In this document: positions 63,683 to 64,000 of the stretch, one piece after another
Position numbering within the stretch: the first letter of the stretch is position 1
Layout of the letters: every line of letters starts with the position of its first letter
NCBI RefSeq assembly: GCF_014642635.1
Contig: NZ_BMIQ01000008.1
Location: 186,001 to 250,000 of the forward strand
Length of the DNA stretch: 64,000 bases
Source of the DNA: Aureimonas endophytica
Lineage (GTDB): Bacteria; Pseudomonadota; Alphaproteobacteria; Rhizobiales; Rhizobiaceae
Reading direction: 5' to 3'
Program-made: the position numbers and the translations under genes
Notes under the pieces: generated by a model
The model's database searches: none
What the model was told of the DNA's origin: nothing
What the model saw: the letters and a program-made list of their open reading frames with translations, nothing else

Positions 63683-63699
63683 GTGTTGGAGCCAGCGCG

Positions 63700-64000
63700 T
63701 TAGAGGTAGATATTCCCAGACGCGGCGGCGGGCGCGCGGCGCTCCTCGGGCGCCGGACGGCCGGAAGGACGCCGGTCGGCATCATCCCGCCGGTTGCCGT
63801 CGCCGCCGCTTGCCGCGCCCTCGCCGAAGTTGCCAGCCTGGGCACCGGAGCGCCCCGGCTGGCCCTGCGTGTCGCCGGACGCGGTGCCCGATGCCGAGGC
63901 GGCCGTCAGGGTCTGTCCGACATCGCGGGCGACGATAGTGATCGCCGCGTCGTCCAGCGAGAAGCCGGCATGTTCGAGAAGCTTGCGCAGCGTATGGCGA
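63700..64000 (-). CDS. fliK: Flagellar hook-length control protein FliK/MotD, C-terminal fragment
   Basis: The last 99 codons and stop (TAA at 63702-63700) of a gene that continues beyond the right edge. The visible part begins RHTLRKLLEHAGFSLDDAAI (a Flg_hook-type C-terminal helix and strand), then a long Gly/Ala/Asp/Arg-rich polar tail ending in GNIYL. The flagellar cluster order and the tail match FliK/MotD of Rhizobiales, the protein that measures hook length while being exported. The fragment is too short to exclude another exported flagellar protein. Confidence 0.7.
   Translation of the reverse strand, partial: RHTLRKLLEHAGFSLDDAAITIVARDVGQTLTAASASGTASGDTQGQPGRSGAQAGNFGEGAASGGDGNRRDDADRRPSGRPAPEERRAPAAASGNIYL

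Larger units (their letters stand above)
63145..63699. other. Gap between fliK and ftcR, with palindrome, no confident gene
   Basis: 555 bp that should hold the ftcR promoter and the fliK terminator. It is notably more AT-rich than its neighbours at 63150-63300. A perfect 12-bp palindrome, GCTCGCGCGAGC, lies at 63198-63209, 54 bp before the ftcR start, a possible operator. In Sinorhizobium-type clusters a transglycosylase gene sits in this place; here all frames look noncoding. Confidence 0.5.

Overview
The window is a GC-rich, gene-dense stretch of an alphaproteobacterial chromosome, most likely from the order Hyphomicrobiales (Rhizobiales). The evidence is a set of lineage-typical genes: a fused trpE(G) preceded by a short Trp-rich leader peptide, the PhyR/NepR/EcfG general stress response with an HWE-family histidine kinase next to it, and a flagellar operon ending in flaF/flbT and headed by an FtcR/Rem-type regulator. 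I cannot resolve the genus. No rRNA, tRNA, insertion sequence, prophage or CRISPR array was seen; this looks like ordinary core chromosome.

Left part (1-31 kb), metabolism and transport. The 3' end of a benzoate-type transporter is followed by a tail-anchored unknown, an acetolactate-synthase-like TPP enzyme translationally coupled to leuA, a cation diffusion facilitator, and trpE(G) with a complete trpL attenuator. Then come a chemoreceptor ending in a CheR/CheB-tether-like pentapeptide, formate-THF ligase, a secreted SGNH hydrolase, an OsmC peroxidase, and putA without its own DNA-binding domain, divergent from an Lrp-type regulator. The choXWV choline importer, an AraC/GyrI regulator, a complete dppABCDF-type peptide importer, mrp, a HugZ-like heme protein and several small lipoproteins complete this part.

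Middle (30.8-48.7 kb), stress and envelope. A PAS-HWE kinase and phyR face nepR-ecfG. Directly behind ecfG is a run of four small genes (a DUF883-like protein, a holin-X-like membrane protein, a single-pass protein and an acidic protein) closed by a strong bidirectional terminator. A lipid kinase, a DUF1328 membrane peptide and a secreted protein with three PRC-barrels follow. After these come an RND efflux pair, a solitary ParD-like antitoxin, the ABC-F protein Uup, a DEAD-box helicase, a PHA-system protein, a membrane unknown and a PilZ protein.

Right part (49-64 kb), flagella. Everything is on the minus strand and reads right to left: fliK (partial), ftcR, flgE, flgK, flgL, flaF, flbT, flgD, fliQ, flhA, fliR, a FliJ-like coiled coil, a FlgJ-like rod-binding protein, a FlgN-like chaperone, a FliL-like membrane protein, and a 735-residue protein made of about six DUF1217-like repeats. 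Start/stop overlaps couple fliR to the FliJ-like gene, flaF to flbT, flbT to flgD, and flgN to the FliL-like gene.

The points most worth a second look are the six-repeat DUF1217 protein, the trpL region with a promoter placed for leaderless transcription, the receiver domain of FtcR with Glu in place of the phosphoacceptor Asp, Mrp without its CxxC, the GSR-linked envelope genes, and a 0.55-kb gap between fliK and ftcR where related genomes carry another gene.
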